This document shows, in pieces, positions 44,312-53,228 of a stretch of 64,000 nt of DNA (positions are counted from its first letter, which is position 1; each line of letters starts with the position of its first letter). This stretch comes from Arthrobacter sp. zg-Y1110 (GTDB lineage Bacteria; Actinomycetota; Actinomycetes; Actinomycetales; Micrococcaceae), in NCBI RefSeq assembly GCF_025244865.1, contig NZ_CP104272.1, positions 3,038,001 to 3,102,000 on the forward strand. The letters run 5' to 3'. Below the pieces are notes generated by a model, which saw only the letters and a list, made by a program, of their open reading frames with translations, searched no databases and was not told the origin of the DNA. The translations under genes and the position numbers were made by a program.

Positions 44312-45100
44312 ATGACCGAACCGGAGCAGCCTGCAGGCGGGCGACGCCTCAAGGGCAAAACAGCCATTGTCACCGGAGCCAGCCGCGGTATCGGGCTGGC
44401 GATCGCACACCGCCTGGCCGCCGAAGGGGCGAAGGTCTGCATCACTGCCCGCAACATCGGACCGTTGAAGGAAGCCGCCGCCGAGTTCCCGGAAGGCACG
44501 GTGCTGGCGATAGCCGGCAAATCCGATGACCCGGACCACCGCACCGAGGTGCTGGACACCGTGGCCGAGACCTGGGGCCGGCTGGACATCCTCGTCAACA
44601 ACGCCGGCGTGAACCCGGTGTACGGGCCCCTGAGCAAGCTGGACCCGGAGGCCGCCCGCCGGATCCTGGACGTCAACGTGCTGGGCACCCTCGCCTGGGT
44701 TTCCGCCGTCTGCGCGCACGAGGCACTGGATTTCCTCGGCCGCGGCGGATCGGTGCTGAACCTCTCCTCGGTCTCGGCGCAGACCCCGGCCGCCGGCATC
44801 GGCTTCTACGGCATCAGCAAGGCCGCCGTGGAACAGCTCACCCGCACCCTCGCCGTCGAGCTGGCCCCAACGGTGCGCGTGAACGCGCTGGCGCCCGCCG
44901 TCGTCAAGACCCAGTTTGCGCGCGCCCTGTATGAGGGCCGCGAAGAAAAAGTCAGCTCCACCTACCCGCTGAAGCGGCTCGGCACCCCGGAGGACGTAGC
45001 CGGTGCGGCCGCCTTCCTGGCTTCCGACGACGCCGCCTGGATCACCGGGCAGATCATCAACCTCGACGGCGGCCTGCTCGTGGCCGGCGGCTCGGCCTGA
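44312..45100 (+). CDS. SDR family oxidoreductase
   Basis: This 262-residue classical short-chain dehydrogenase has the cofactor motif TGASRGIG at residues 21-28, NNAG at about 95 and catalytic YGISK at about 165, with Ser in NLSSVS. It reduces or oxidises an alcohol/ketone. The ATG at 44312 follows a GGAG. It heads the operon with the acyl-CoA dehydrogenase (31 bases on) and the phosphotransferase, matching the oxidoreductase component (LvaD-like) of hydroxyacid catabolism. The substrate is inferred from context. Confidence 0.9.
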   Translation: MTEPEQPAGGRRLKGKTAIVTGASRGIGLAIAHRLAAEGAKVCITARNIGPLKEAAAEFPEGTVLAIAGKSDDPDHRTEVLDTVAETWGRLDILVNNAGVNPVYGPLSKLDPEAARRILDVNVLGTLAWVSAVCAHEALDFLGRGGSVLNLSSVSAQTPAAGIGFYGISKAAVEQLTRTLAVELAPTVRVNALAPAVVKTQFARALYEGREEKVSSTYPLKRLGTPEDVAGAAAFLASDDAAWITGQIINLDGGLLVAGGSA

Positions 45101-45131
45101 CCGCTCCCACCGCATCCCCTAAGGACCCCTC

Positions 45132-46397
45132 ATGAGCACTGTTTCCCTGCCTCCGGAAATCGAAGACCTCCGCCTGCGCACCCGCGAGTTCATCCGCGGC
45201 ACGGTGATGCCCGCAGAACCGCGGCCGGGCGCCGTCGTTCCGGAGGCGCTGCTGGAGGAACTGCGCGCCGCCGCGAAGGCCGCCGGCGTCTTCGCCCCGC
45301 ACGCACCGCGCGAATACGGCGGGCAGGGGGTGCCGCTCGAGTACTGGTCCCCCGTCTTCCAGGAGGCCGGCTATTCGCTGATCGGCCCCTCGGCACTGAA
45401 CTGCATGGCCCCGGATGAGGGGAACATGCACATGCTGCACCTGATCGGCAGCGAGGAACAGAAGCGCCGCTACCTCGCCCCGCTGGTCTCCGGCGAGGCC
45501 CGATCCTGCTTCGGTATGACCGAGCCGCACCCGGGTGCCGGATCGGACCCCGCCGCCCTGCGCAGCAGCGCCGCGAAGGTGGACGGCGGCTGGCTGATCA
45601 ACGGGCACAAGCGCTTCACCAGCGGAGCCAACAACGCCACCTTCTGCATTGCCATGGTGCGCACCGACGCGGTGGACGGCGCGCCCGCCGGGGCCACCAT
45701 GCTCCTGGTGGACATGGACGCCCCCGGGGTGCGGATCGGCGAGCAGCTGCACACCATGGACCGGGCGATCGGGGGCGGGCATCCACACGTGCACTTCGAG
45801 GACGTGTTTGTGCCGGACGCCGCCGTGCTCGGCGCACCCGGGGAAGGCTTCCGGTACGCGCAGGTCCGGCTTGGTCCGGCCCGGCTGACCCACTGCATGC
45901 GCTGGCTCGGCCTGGCCCGGCGGTCCCTGGACATCGCGTTGGACCGCACCAACCGGCGGGAGATCTTCGGATCGGTGATGAACGAACTCGGCCTGGCCCA
46001 GGAGATGATCGCGCAGTCCGTCATCGATATTGAAACTTCCGACGCCATCATCACCAAGACCGCTGCCCTGCTGGAAACCGATGCCAAGGCCGGTTCCGCC
46101 CTGTCCTCGGTGGCCAAGGCCCACACCTCGGAGGCGGTGTACCGGGTGATCGACCGGAGCCTGCAGCTGTGCGGAGGCGACGGCGTCACCGACCGGCTGC
46201 CGCTGGCCTCCTACCTCAACGAGGTCCGCGCCTTCCGCATCTATGACGGCTCCAACGAAACGCATAAGTGGGCCATTGCCCGCCGCGCTTCCTCCGGCCG
46301 CCGCCGGGAAACGGAGCGCGGCGCTCCGGATCTTGCCGATGTGTCCCGCCCGGCGTCCGCGGACGACGCCGGATCCCCCGCCGAAGCGAAAGCCTGA
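45132..46397 (+). CDS. Acyl-CoA dehydrogenase family protein (ACAD10/11-LvaC-like)
   Basis: This 421-residue flavoprotein has FGMTEPHPGAGSD at about 128-140 and an RAFRIYDGSNETHKWAIARRA block near 375. In that block the usual catalytic Glu (YEG) is replaced by Asp (YDG). The DGxxExH form resembles ACAD10/11 and LvaC, which act on phosphorylated 4-hydroxyacyl-CoA. The Ser/Arg-rich tail after residue 385 is variable. The next gene starts five bases downstream, so the two are coupled. Simple beta-oxidation remains a possible role. Confidence 0.88.
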   Translation: MSTVSLPPEIEDLRLRTREFIRGTVMPAEPRPGAVVPEALLEELRAAAKAAGVFAPHAPREYGGQGVPLEYWSPVFQEAGYSLIGPSALNCMAPDEGNMHMLHLIGSEEQKRRYLAPLVSGEARSCFGMTEPHPGAGSDPAALRSSAAKVDGGWLINGHKRFTSGANNATFCIAMVRTDAVDGAPAGATMLLVDMDAPGVRIGEQLHTMDRAIGGGHPHVHFEDVFVPDAAVLGAPGEGFRYAQVRLGPARLTHCMRWLGLARRSLDIALDRTNRREIFGSVMNELGLAQEMIAQSVIDIETSDAIITKTAALLETDAKAGSALSSVAKAHTSEAVYRVIDRSLQLCGGDGVTDRLPLASYLNEVRAFRIYDGSNETHKWAIARRASSGRRRETERGAPDLADVSRPASADDAGSPAEAKA

Positions 46398-46402
46398 ACC
46401 CC

Positions 46403-47500
46403 ATGCACACCACTGCCGACGGCACCGAAGTTGTAGCCACCCGTTCCCAGGCCGAGGCCTTGGCCTCCCCTCCGCTGCTGATCCTGGATGAAGTGACCGC
46501 GTTCTTCGACGCGCACGGACTGGGTTCGGGGCCGCTGTCATGGGCGCAGATCGGGGACGGGCAGTCCAACATCACCTACCGGATCCGGCGCGGAGACGAT
46601 GACTTTGTGCTGCGCCGCGGCCCGCGCCCGCCGCTGCCCCGCTCCACCCATGACATGGTCCGCGAAGCCCGGATCCAGCAGCTGCTGCGCGTGCAGGGTG
46701 TGCCGGTGCCGGAAATCCTGGCCCTCTGCGAAGACGAGTCGGTGCTCGGGGTGCCGTTCTACGTGATGGGCTTCCTCGACGGACTGGTCATCACCAACAC
46801 CATCCCGACCGCACTGTCCGCAATGGAGGACCGCCGGGCAACCAGCGCCGCCGTCGTCGACGCCTTGGTCCGCATCCATTCCGTGGATGTCAGCAGCGGG
46901 GACCTGGCCTCCTTCGGCAAACCGGAGGGGTACCTGCAGCGGCAGGTGGCCCGGTTCTCCGGGTTGTGGGAGGTCAACACCATGCGCAATCTTCCCGAGG
47001 TGGGCAGGATCGGCAGCTGGCTGGCGGACAACGTGCCGGACAGCCAGGCCGCCTCGGTGCTGCACGGGGATTACCGGCCCGGGAACCTGATGTTCGCCCC
47101 GCAGTCCCCCGCCAGAGTGATTGCCGTCCTGGACTGGGAAATGTCCGCCATCGGCGATCCATTGGCCGATCTTGGCTACCTCACCGCCACCTACTCCGAG
47201 CCGGGCAGCGTCGCTACGCCCCTGGAGCTCACCGGAGTGACCCGCAACCCAGGCTATTACACCCGGGAGGATGTGATTGAGGCCTACCGGCAGCGGATGG
47301 ACCTGGATCTGGAAGCGCTGCCCTGGTACCAGACCCTGGCCCTGTGGAAGGCATCGATCTTCTGCGAGGCCATCTATACCCGCTGGCTCAAGGGCGAGCG
47401 CCCCAACGACCGGATATTCGCCCCGTCGCTGGAGGCCGGGGTGCCGCAGCTGCTGCGGTCCGCCGCCGGGTTCGCCGGGCTGGCACCGGCGCCGCTGTAA
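46403..47500 (+). CDS. Phosphotransferase family protein (APH fold, LvaA-like)
   Basis: This 365-residue kinase-like protein has a nucleotide-binding N-lobe (DGQSNITYRI, DFVLRRGP) and catalytic VLHGDYRPGNLMF (HGDxxxxN) near 222, then metal-binding DWEMSAIGDPLADLG. It is the bacterial counterpart of the kinase domain fused to ACAD10/11 and of LvaA, which phosphorylates a 4-hydroxyacyl-CoA. No resistance role is implied. It is the last gene of the operon, convergent with the alcohol dehydrogenase gene. Confidence 0.88.
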   Translation: MHTTADGTEVVATRSQAEALASPPLLILDEVTAFFDAHGLGSGPLSWAQIGDGQSNITYRIRRGDDDFVLRRGPRPPLPRSTHDMVREARIQQLLRVQGVPVPEILALCEDESVLGVPFYVMGFLDGLVITNTIPTALSAMEDRRATSAAVVDALVRIHSVDVSSGDLASFGKPEGYLQRQVARFSGLWEVNTMRNLPEVGRIGSWLADNVPDSQAASVLHGDYRPGNLMFAPQSPARVIAVLDWEMSAIGDPLADLGYLTATYSEPGSVATPLELTGVTRNPGYYTREDVIEAYRQRMDLDLEALPWYQTLALWKASIFCEAIYTRWLKGERPNDRIFAPSLEAGVPQLLRSAAGFAGLAPAPL

Positions 47501-47549
47501 CTCCCGGCGGCGCTGTAACTTCGGCAGCGCTGCAGCTTCCGCGCCGGAG

Positions 47550-48587
47550 TTACGGCACGACGACGGCGCGGCCGATCAGCTGGTTGTTCTTCAGCTTCTC
47601 GTAGGCCGCCGGGGCCTCGTCCAGGCTGAAGACCTCGGTATGCACGTTGATGCCTTCGCCCCGGGCCAGGTCCAGCACCTCGAACAGCTCCGACCGCGAA
47701 CCCCAGTACGGGGCACGGATGGAGGTTTCCCAGGCGGCTGTGGCAGCCAGGCCCACCGACACGGTGCCCGACCCGACCCCCACCAGCACCTGGTCGCCCT
47801 GCGATCCCACCATCGCCTGGCCCAGGTCCAGGGTGGCCTGGTTGGTCACGAAGTCAAAGACAGCGTCCACTCCCCTGCCGCCAGTCAGGTCCCGGACCAG
47901 GTCCGCTGCGCCCGGCTCGGACGGGAAGGTGTAGTGCGCGCCGACGTCGGTGGCGAGGTTCAGTTTCGCCTCGTCGATATCCAGCGCCACCACGGTGGCT
48001 GCGGTCATGGCGCGCAGGATCTGCACGGCCACGTGCCCCAGCCCGCCCACTCCGATGACGACGGCGGTGGCACCGGAGGGCAGCTTCTCCAGGGAGCCTT
48101 TGATCGCGTGGTACGGCGTGAGCCCGGCGTCGGTCAGGGACACATTCTGCACCGGATCCAGGTCCCCGAGGGGAAGCAGATGGCGGGGGCTGTCCACAAT
48201 CAGGTATTCGGCCATGGCCCCGGGTGCGCCGAGTCCGGGCGGGACAATGCCGAACTTCGCGGCGTTGCGGCAGTAGTTCTCCCGGCCGCTGGAGCACTCG
48301 TAGCAAATCCCGCAGCCCCACGGCCCGTAGACGGCCATGGACGTGCCCTCTTCGATGTACTGCACGCCGTCGCCCACCCGGTCCACCACGCCGGCACCCT
48401 CGTGTCCCAGCGTCAGGGGCAGACCGTAGATGTACTCCTCCTCAGGGAGACTCATGATGAATTCGTCCGAGTGGCAGACCCCGGCGGCGGTGACCTTCAG
48501 GCGGACCTGCCCGGGGCCGGGTTCGGGGGTATCAATCTCCACCACTTCGGGCGGCTGGCCAATGGCGCGGTATTGAAGGGCCTTCAT
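47550..48587 (-). CDS. Zinc-dependent alcohol dehydrogenase, ADH-A type
   Basis: This 345-residue MDR enzyme has catalytic zinc ligands in GVCHSDEF and GHEGAG, structural zinc cysteines in CGICYECSSGRENYC, and a Rossmann motif VIGVGGLGHV at about 170. The LTDAGLTPYHAI and YGPWGCG blocks closely match Rhodococcus ADH-A, a secondary alcohol dehydrogenase. The ATG at 48587 follows AGGAG; upstream in-frame codons are not used. It is convergent with the phosphotransferase gene. It may serve hydroxyacid or alcohol catabolism. Confidence 0.9.
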   Translation of the reverse strand: MKALQYRAIGQPPEVVEIDTPEPGPGQVRLKVTAAGVCHSDEFIMSLPEEEYIYGLPLTLGHEGAGVVDRVGDGVQYIEEGTSMAVYGPWGCGICYECSSGRENYCRNAAKFGIVPPGLGAPGAMAEYLIVDSPRHLLPLGDLDPVQNVSLTDAGLTPYHAIKGSLEKLPSGATAVVIGVGGLGHVAVQILRAMTAATVVALDIDEAKLNLATDVGAHYTFPSEPGAADLVRDLTGGRGVDAVFDFVTNQATLDLGQAMVGSQGDQVLVGVGSGTVSVGLAATAAWETSIRAPYWGSRSELFEVLDLARGEGINVHTEVFSLDEAPAAYEKLKNNQLIGRAVVVP

Positions 48588-48711
48588 GGCATACTCCTGC
48601 TCTCCGCACCGAGAGTGATCCGCCACGGCGCGATGGATGGATTTTGCACTTCAATCGTTGCACCGCGTTCCCGGTTCCACAGCCCCTCCGGCGGCAGGTA
48701 CCGTGTGGGCC

Positions 48712-49218
48712 ATGAAGAATCTTCCGCTGTCACTCACGATTGCCGCTGCCGTCGGCGGTTTTACCCTGTCACGGCCGGCCGACTGGTCCCCGGGATTGCG
48801 CCGCGCCTATGTTCTTGTACCGGGCGCAGCCGTGGGCACCATCGGCGTCGTAGCCCTCAGCAGGGGCATGCGAAAAGGGAGGGAGCTGGCCGCCGCCGGA
48901 ACGGTTGACCTTGTCACCCCGTTCACGGTCAGGGCCGGGGGCGATTCCGCAACCGCCCCTTCCTACGTGCGTGCAGCCGGGCCCCGGACGCGGATGCCGG
49001 GAACTGCGCTGACGGGTCTGGCTGTGCTGATGGGCTCAGCCGTCAGCGGGATCACGGCACTGAGCCTCGTCCTGGATGAGGCTGTCGAAGCGTGGCTGGT
49101 CCGACGCGGAGTGGCCCGGCCCCGTCCCGTCATGGCAATGGCAGCGGTGCTCTATTCCCTGGTCATGGACCAGGTGATGGACTCGAAGGACGCCAAGGTT
49201 TCGAAGCCCCGTCAGTAG
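48712..49218 (+). CDS. Small membrane protein of unknown function
   Basis: This 168-residue protein has about four hydrophobic stretches (residues 5-20, 30-50, 100-120, 140-155) and a basic C-terminus (MDSKDAKVSKPRQ). No domain is recognised. ATG at 48712 is used; longer readings lack support. It is divergent from the alcohol dehydrogenase and ends seven bases into the convergent gene at 49212. Confidence 0.65.
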   Translation: MKNLPLSLTIAAAVGGFTLSRPADWSPGLRRAYVLVPGAAVGTIGVVALSRGMRKGRELAAAGTVDLVTPFTVRAGGDSATAPSYVRAAGPRTRMPGTALTGLAVLMGSAVSGITALSLVLDEAVEAWLVRRGVARPRPVMAMAAVLYSLVMDQVMDSKDAKVSKPRQ

Positions 49219-49634
49219 AGCCGCCGCACCGCCTCCGCGATGACCGGATAGGCCCCCGTGACGTAGGCGGGTCCGTCGAAGTGGGGTATGCCTCCCACCT
49301 CATCGATCTTTTCGTTCAGCCGCCGCCACAGGGCTTCATCCGAGGTGATCCCTGCAGGCCGGGCCAGGAACCAGACGTATCCGCGCGGGACGGGCGGAAT
49401 GCCGACCAGCGCCAGATAGTCATTGGTCATTTGGTAGACCCATTCCTCGTCCTCGGGGGCAAACAGCTCCTGGGTGGGCAGGGTTTCATAGAGCGTGCCG
49501 GGATGGCGGTAGGTGTGCTGCACCCTCGCCGCCCATCCCATCATGAGGAACCAGCCCGTGAACGGCAGCTGGGTATAGGCGTCCGGCCGCGCTTCCGGCG
49601 GCAGGAGCCGAACCTCATTCCAGCTGCCGGCCAT
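49212..49634 (-). CDS. Hypothetical protein linked to the OFA transporter
   Basis: This 140-residue soluble protein has a Trp/Tyr-rich composition (PFTGWFLMMGWAARVQHTYRHPG) and no known motif. It lies 35 bases after the 33-residue small gene, in the same direction as the OFA transporter, so it is probably expressed with them. The start at 49634 is the first well-placed ATG. Its function is unknown. Confidence 0.65.
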   Translation of the reverse strand: MAGSWNEVRLLPPEARPDAYTQLPFTGWFLMMGWAARVQHTYRHPGTLYETLPTQELFAPEDEEWVYQMTNDYLALVGIPPVPRGYVWFLARPAGITSDEALWRRLNEKIDEVGGIPHFDGPAYVTGAYPVIAEAVRRLY

Positions 49635-49669
49635 GTCCTGCCCCACACCCGTGATCCGCGGTGCCTCGG

Positions 49670-49771
49670 TCAGCCGAAGAGCGCCGCGGCCCGGGTCAGG
49701 GTCTGGAACACCCCGTAGGCCAGGGGGACCCCCACCAGCAGCCAGCTCACCGTCAACTTTGCCTTGGTCAT
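49670..49771 (-). CDS. Small hydrophobic protein, candidate MFS transporter small subunit
   Basis: The reading frame gives a 33-residue peptide, MTKAKLTVSWLLVGVPLAYG followed by VFQTLTRAAALFG, with one membrane helix at about 8-25. It overlaps the transporter stop by one base (TGATG). Short proteins of this kind occur next to OFA-type transporters and are named MFS transporter small subunits. The resemblance is from memory and context, without alignment. Confidence 0.72.
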   Translation of the reverse strand: MTKAKLTVSWLLVGVPLAYGVFQTLTRAAALFG

Positions 49772-51177
49772 CAGCGTTCTCCGTCCTGGGTAGCGGCCTG
49801 GGCCGGGGCGGCCGGCTCGGATTTCGCGGGTTCATGGTAGCGGGACGCAACCGGCGTCACCAGCAGGTTGGCGATGAAGCCAACCACCAGCAGTCCCACC
49901 ATGGTCAGCAGGGCCGGATAGTACGCCGCTGCCGTCAGCTCCCCCGGGGTGCCTTGGGCGTCCAGGAAGGAGTTGACGATCAGCGGACCGGCAATGCCGG
50001 CAGCGGACCAGGCCGTGAGGAGGCGGCCGTGGATGGCACCGACCTGGAAGGTGCCGAAGAGGTCCCGCAGGTAAGCGGGAACCGTGGCAAACCCGCCGCC
50101 GTAGAAGGACAGGATCACGAACGCCAAGGCCACGTAGAGGATGGTGGACGTGTCCCCGAAGAAGGACAGCAGGGTGTACAGGACAGCGCCGGCACCGAGG
50201 TAGATCATGTAGATGCGCTTGCGGCCGATCAGGTCCGAGGTGGCGGACCAGACAAAGCGCCCGCCCATGTTGCCGATCGAGAGCAGGCCGACGAAACCGC
50301 CGGCGACGGCGGCCGTCACCAGCGAGGCGCCGTCGGGCTGGCGGAAGAAGTCCTGGATCATGGGCGCTGCCTGTTCCAGGATGCCGATGCCCGCGGTGAC
50401 GTTGCAGAAGAGCACAATCCAGACCAGCCAGAACTGTCGGGTTTTGATGGCGTTGGCGGCCGAGACGTGGTTGGTGGTGACCAGGGACTTGGAGGCGACG
50501 GTGGAGGGGTCAAAGCCCTCGGGCTTCCAATCCGCCGCCGGCACCCGGATGCTCCAGGCGCCGTAGAGCATGTACACCAGGTAGAGGGCGCCCAGGGTGA
50601 GGAACAGCTTGCCCACGGCGTCGCCGCTCGCCACCCAGCCGGGGGTGCCGGATTCAGGGTCAAAGAAGGTCAGCAGGGCCGAGGAGAGCGGGCTGGCGAT
50701 CAGCGCACCGCCGCCGAAGCCCATGATGGCCATGCCCGTGGCGAGGCCGGGCCGGTCGGGGAACCATTTGATCAGGGTGGAGACCGGGGAAATGTAGCCG
50801 ATGCCCAGGCCGATACCGCCGATGAAGCCGTACCCCAGGTACAGCAGCCAGAGCTGCCCGGTGAAGATGCCCAAGGCCCCAATGAGGAAGCCGCTCACCC
50901 AGAACATGGCCGAAACGAACATGGCCTTGCGGGGTCCGTTGGCATCCACCCAGGTGCCCATCACAGCGGCGGAGAGCCCGAGCATCACGATGGCGATGGA
51001 GAAGATGACGCCGATCTGGGTGAGGCTGGCGCCGAAGTATTCCACGAGCGCCGTCTTGTAGACGCTGGTGGCGTAGACCTGTCCGATGCAAAGGTGTACC
51101 GCCAGCGCCGCCGGCGGGATCAGCCATCGATTGAATCCGGGCGGGGCGATGGTGCGGTCGCGGTCCAGCCAGCTCAT
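49771..51177 (-). CDS. OFA family MFS transporter (oxalate/formate antiporter type)
   Basis: This 468-residue major facilitator has twelve membrane segments. It opens with a hydrophilic segment containing NRWLIPPAALAVHLCIGQVYATSVYKTALVEYFGASLTQIG. Other OFA blocks are GIGLGIGYISPVSTLIKWFPDRPGLATGMAIMGFGGGALI and GGRFVWSATSDLIGRKRIY. OFA members move oxalate, formate or pyruvate. A tail of about 20 residues is rich in Ala/Pro. It heads the unit of transporter, small subunit and hypothetical protein. Confidence 0.9.
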   Translation of the reverse strand: MSWLDRDRTIAPPGFNRWLIPPAALAVHLCIGQVYATSVYKTALVEYFGASLTQIGVIFSIAIVMLGLSAAVMGTWVDANGPRKAMFVSAMFWVSGFLIGALGIFTGQLWLLYLGYGFIGGIGLGIGYISPVSTLIKWFPDRPGLATGMAIMGFGGGALIASPLSSALLTFFDPESGTPGWVASGDAVGKLFLTLGALYLVYMLYGAWSIRVPAADWKPEGFDPSTVASKSLVTTNHVSAANAIKTRQFWLVWIVLFCNVTAGIGILEQAAPMIQDFFRQPDGASLVTAAVAGGFVGLLSIGNMGGRFVWSATSDLIGRKRIYMIYLGAGAVLYTLLSFFGDTSTILYVALAFVILSFYGGGFATVPAYLRDLFGTFQVGAIHGRLLTAWSAAGIAGPLIVNSFLDAQGTPGELTAAAYYPALLTMVGLLVVGFIANLLVTPVASRYHEPAKSEPAAPAQAATQDGER

Positions 51178-51500
51178 ACAGACTCCCTCATTTCACGCCG
51201 ATCCTGTCTGCACTCAACGATGCCCGGTGTGAGCTGGGTTACGCGGGTTCGACACGCTGGTGACCATTAGCGCACCAAAACATACCGCGCAACCTACTCA
51301 TCAGTAACTAATTTCGAAAAAGCCTTGCTTTGTTACCCGCGGGTAGCTTAGATGTAACAGACATCACACTGGTCTTGACCGATTACGTCTCAACGTAGCG
51401 ACGGACCCGGTCACCTTGCATCCGCGGAGGCTGCGCCCATAGGCGTGCTGCTCGCCGCTTAGTCAGTCTCGAATCGTAAGAAGCAGAAGAAGGATATTCA
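51178..51500. other. Divergent promoter region of the OFA transporter and heptad-repeat protein genes
   Basis: 323 bases with no gene. A perfect 12-bp palindrome, TACCCGCGGGTA, is at 51334-51345. An AT-rich patch at about 51301-51330 may be the promoter zone. AAGGATATTCA precedes the heptad-repeat protein ATG. No riboswitch is seen. Confidence 0.55.
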
Positions 51501-53096
51501 ATGACGAGTTCCACGTCCGGGCGCGCTTCCAGCCGCCCACACACACTTTTGACCGTACTTTTGGCGTTGTTCCTGGTCCTCCTCCTCGCCTTCTTCGTCC
51601 TCTTTACTGGCAAGGTTGCCAGCGGGGCAACGGAGCTGAGCGACGGCGCGGAACGCGCCTCCACCGGCGCAGGAGACCTGAAGGCCGGCGCCGAGAAGGC
51701 GCAGACCGGAGCCAAGGACCTCTCTGCGGGCACCGAAAAGGTTGACGCGGGCGCCAACACCCTGGCGAAGGGCATCGGCTCCGCCAAGGCGGGCGTCACC
51801 ACCCTGAAGGAAGGCGCCACCACGCTGGATGAAGGAGCCGTCAAGCTCCTCACCGGCGCGGAAGCAGCCAACGAGGGTGCCAACAAGCTTGCTGCCGGTG
51901 CCACCAACGCCCGGACGGGTGCAGGCACGCTGGCTGCCGGCGCGAGCAGCGCCTCACAGGGCGCCAGCACGCTGGCCGCAGGCGCAACGACGGCGCGTCA
52001 GGGCTCCGACAGGCTGGCCACCGGTGCGAACGAGCTTTACACGAAGATGGAACCGTTGGTCGGAGGCTCGAAGGAACTCGCAGCCGGTGCAGACGCCGCT
52101 GTTGCAGGCATTTCCGAGCTGGCCCCGGGCGCGGCTGCGGTTGACGGTGGGGTAGAGAGCATTTATGCGGGCATCAACAGCACCCCCGGCAAGGACGGGA
52201 AAACCGCTTACCAGAACATCTCGGCAGACTTCGCCAAGACAGGCAGTTCTTACGGCCCGGAAGGCGTTTCAGCAGGCGCCGCCCAACTCCGCATGCTGGC
52301 CCAGGCGCAGGTAATTCCGGGCGCCAGGGAAGGCATACTCGATGCAGCGGACAAGCTGGAGGGTCTCGAACGGCTGGTCGCTGGAATAGACGTCGGCCTC
52401 AAAGGCAACGGCACTCCCCAGAACCCTGGCCTCGTCTATGGTGCCGACGCCGTATCCGGTGGCCTGACGGAGCTGAACGGCAAGGCTCCCGCATTGGCTG
52501 CAGGCGCCCACTCGGCAGCCGACGGCGTCGCGCAGCTTTACACCGGCGCCGGAACCCTTTCCGCAGGCGCTTCCGAGCTGAACACCGGCCTGAAGACCCT
52601 CGAAACCGGCGCCTACACCCTGGCCGAAGGCAACGGCAAGCTCGCCACCGGCGCAGGAACCCTGGCCACCGGCCTGGACACCCTGGAAACCGGCGCTTAC
52701 ACGCTGGCCGACGGCAACTACAAGATCTACGACGGCACCATCAGCCTCTCCGACGGCACCAGCCGCCTGGTCACCGGCACCGAGTCCCTGGACGAGGGCG
52801 TTGTGAAGCTCGACGACGGCGGCAAGACGCTGACCGCCGGCACGAGCGACCTGAAGGAAGGCGCCAAGAAGCTGGCCGACGGCAACACCGAACTGGCCGA
52901 AGGCAGCAAGACCCTGGCCGACGGCAACGGCAAGATCTCCGAAGGTGCGGACACCATGCGGGCCAGCACCACGGCGCTGACCCCGGGCGAAATCCTCACC
53001 TCCCCGAAGATCCTGGCCGTACTCATCCCGCTGCTCCTGCTGCTGGTTCCGATCGGCATGCTGATCGCCGGCACCCGCCGCGGCACCCAGCACTAG
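51501..53096 (+). CDS. X-X-X-Leu-X-X-Gly heptad-repeat membrane protein
   Basis: This 531-residue protein has one membrane helix near each end (about 14-36 and 504-522), with about 460 residues between them on one side of the membrane. The interior is a long run of heptads of the form xxLxxGA (AGANTLAKG, EGANKLAAG and many more), broken by a non-repetitive insert at about 215-320. This matches the TIGR03057 heptad repeats otherwise seen in YhgE/Pip export-type proteins. Two nearly identical blocks, TLETGAYTLA(E/D)GN, recur 35 residues apart. Function is unknown. A terminator follows. Confidence 0.85.
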   Translation: MTSSTSGRASSRPHTLLTVLLALFLVLLLAFFVLFTGKVASGATELSDGAERASTGAGDLKAGAEKAQTGAKDLSAGTEKVDAGANTLAKGIGSAKAGVTTLKEGATTLDEGAVKLLTGAEAANEGANKLAAGATNARTGAGTLAAGASSASQGASTLAAGATTARQGSDRLATGANELYTKMEPLVGGSKELAAGADAAVAGISELAPGAAAVDGGVESIYAGINSTPGKDGKTAYQNISADFAKTGSSYGPEGVSAGAAQLRMLAQAQVIPGAREGILDAADKLEGLERLVAGIDVGLKGNGTPQNPGLVYGADAVSGGLTELNGKAPALAAGAHSAADGVAQLYTGAGTLSAGASELNTGLKTLETGAYTLAEGNGKLATGAGTLATGLDTLETGAYTLADGNYKIYDGTISLSDGTSRLVTGTESLDEGVVKLDDGGKTLTAGTSDLKEGAKKLADGNTELAEGSKTLADGNGKISEGADTMRASTTALTPGEILTSPKILAVLIPLLLLLVPIGMLIAGTRRGTQH

Positions 53097-53147
53097 GGAC
53101 CGGGCACTTCACAGCTAGATCACACCGCATCACCTCGCATCACTGAG

Positions 53148-53185
53148 AAAAGGGCAGGTACCGCAGCCGCGGCACCTGCCCTTTT
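53148..53185. terminator. Terminator between heptad-repeat and IclR genes
   Basis: A 17-bp stem with one mismatch (53148-53164 with 53169-53185) starts AAAA and ends TTTT, so it works for both converging transcripts. Confidence 0.9.
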
Positions 53186-53228
53186 CCGTGCCCCGGAGGG
53201 CTGCCCAAAAAGGCTCTCGGGAAATGTC

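Noticed and set aside
46403-47500. Aminoglycoside resistance kinase
   Set aside because: Only the fold is shared. The operon context with an acyl-CoA dehydrogenase points to acyl-CoA chemistry.
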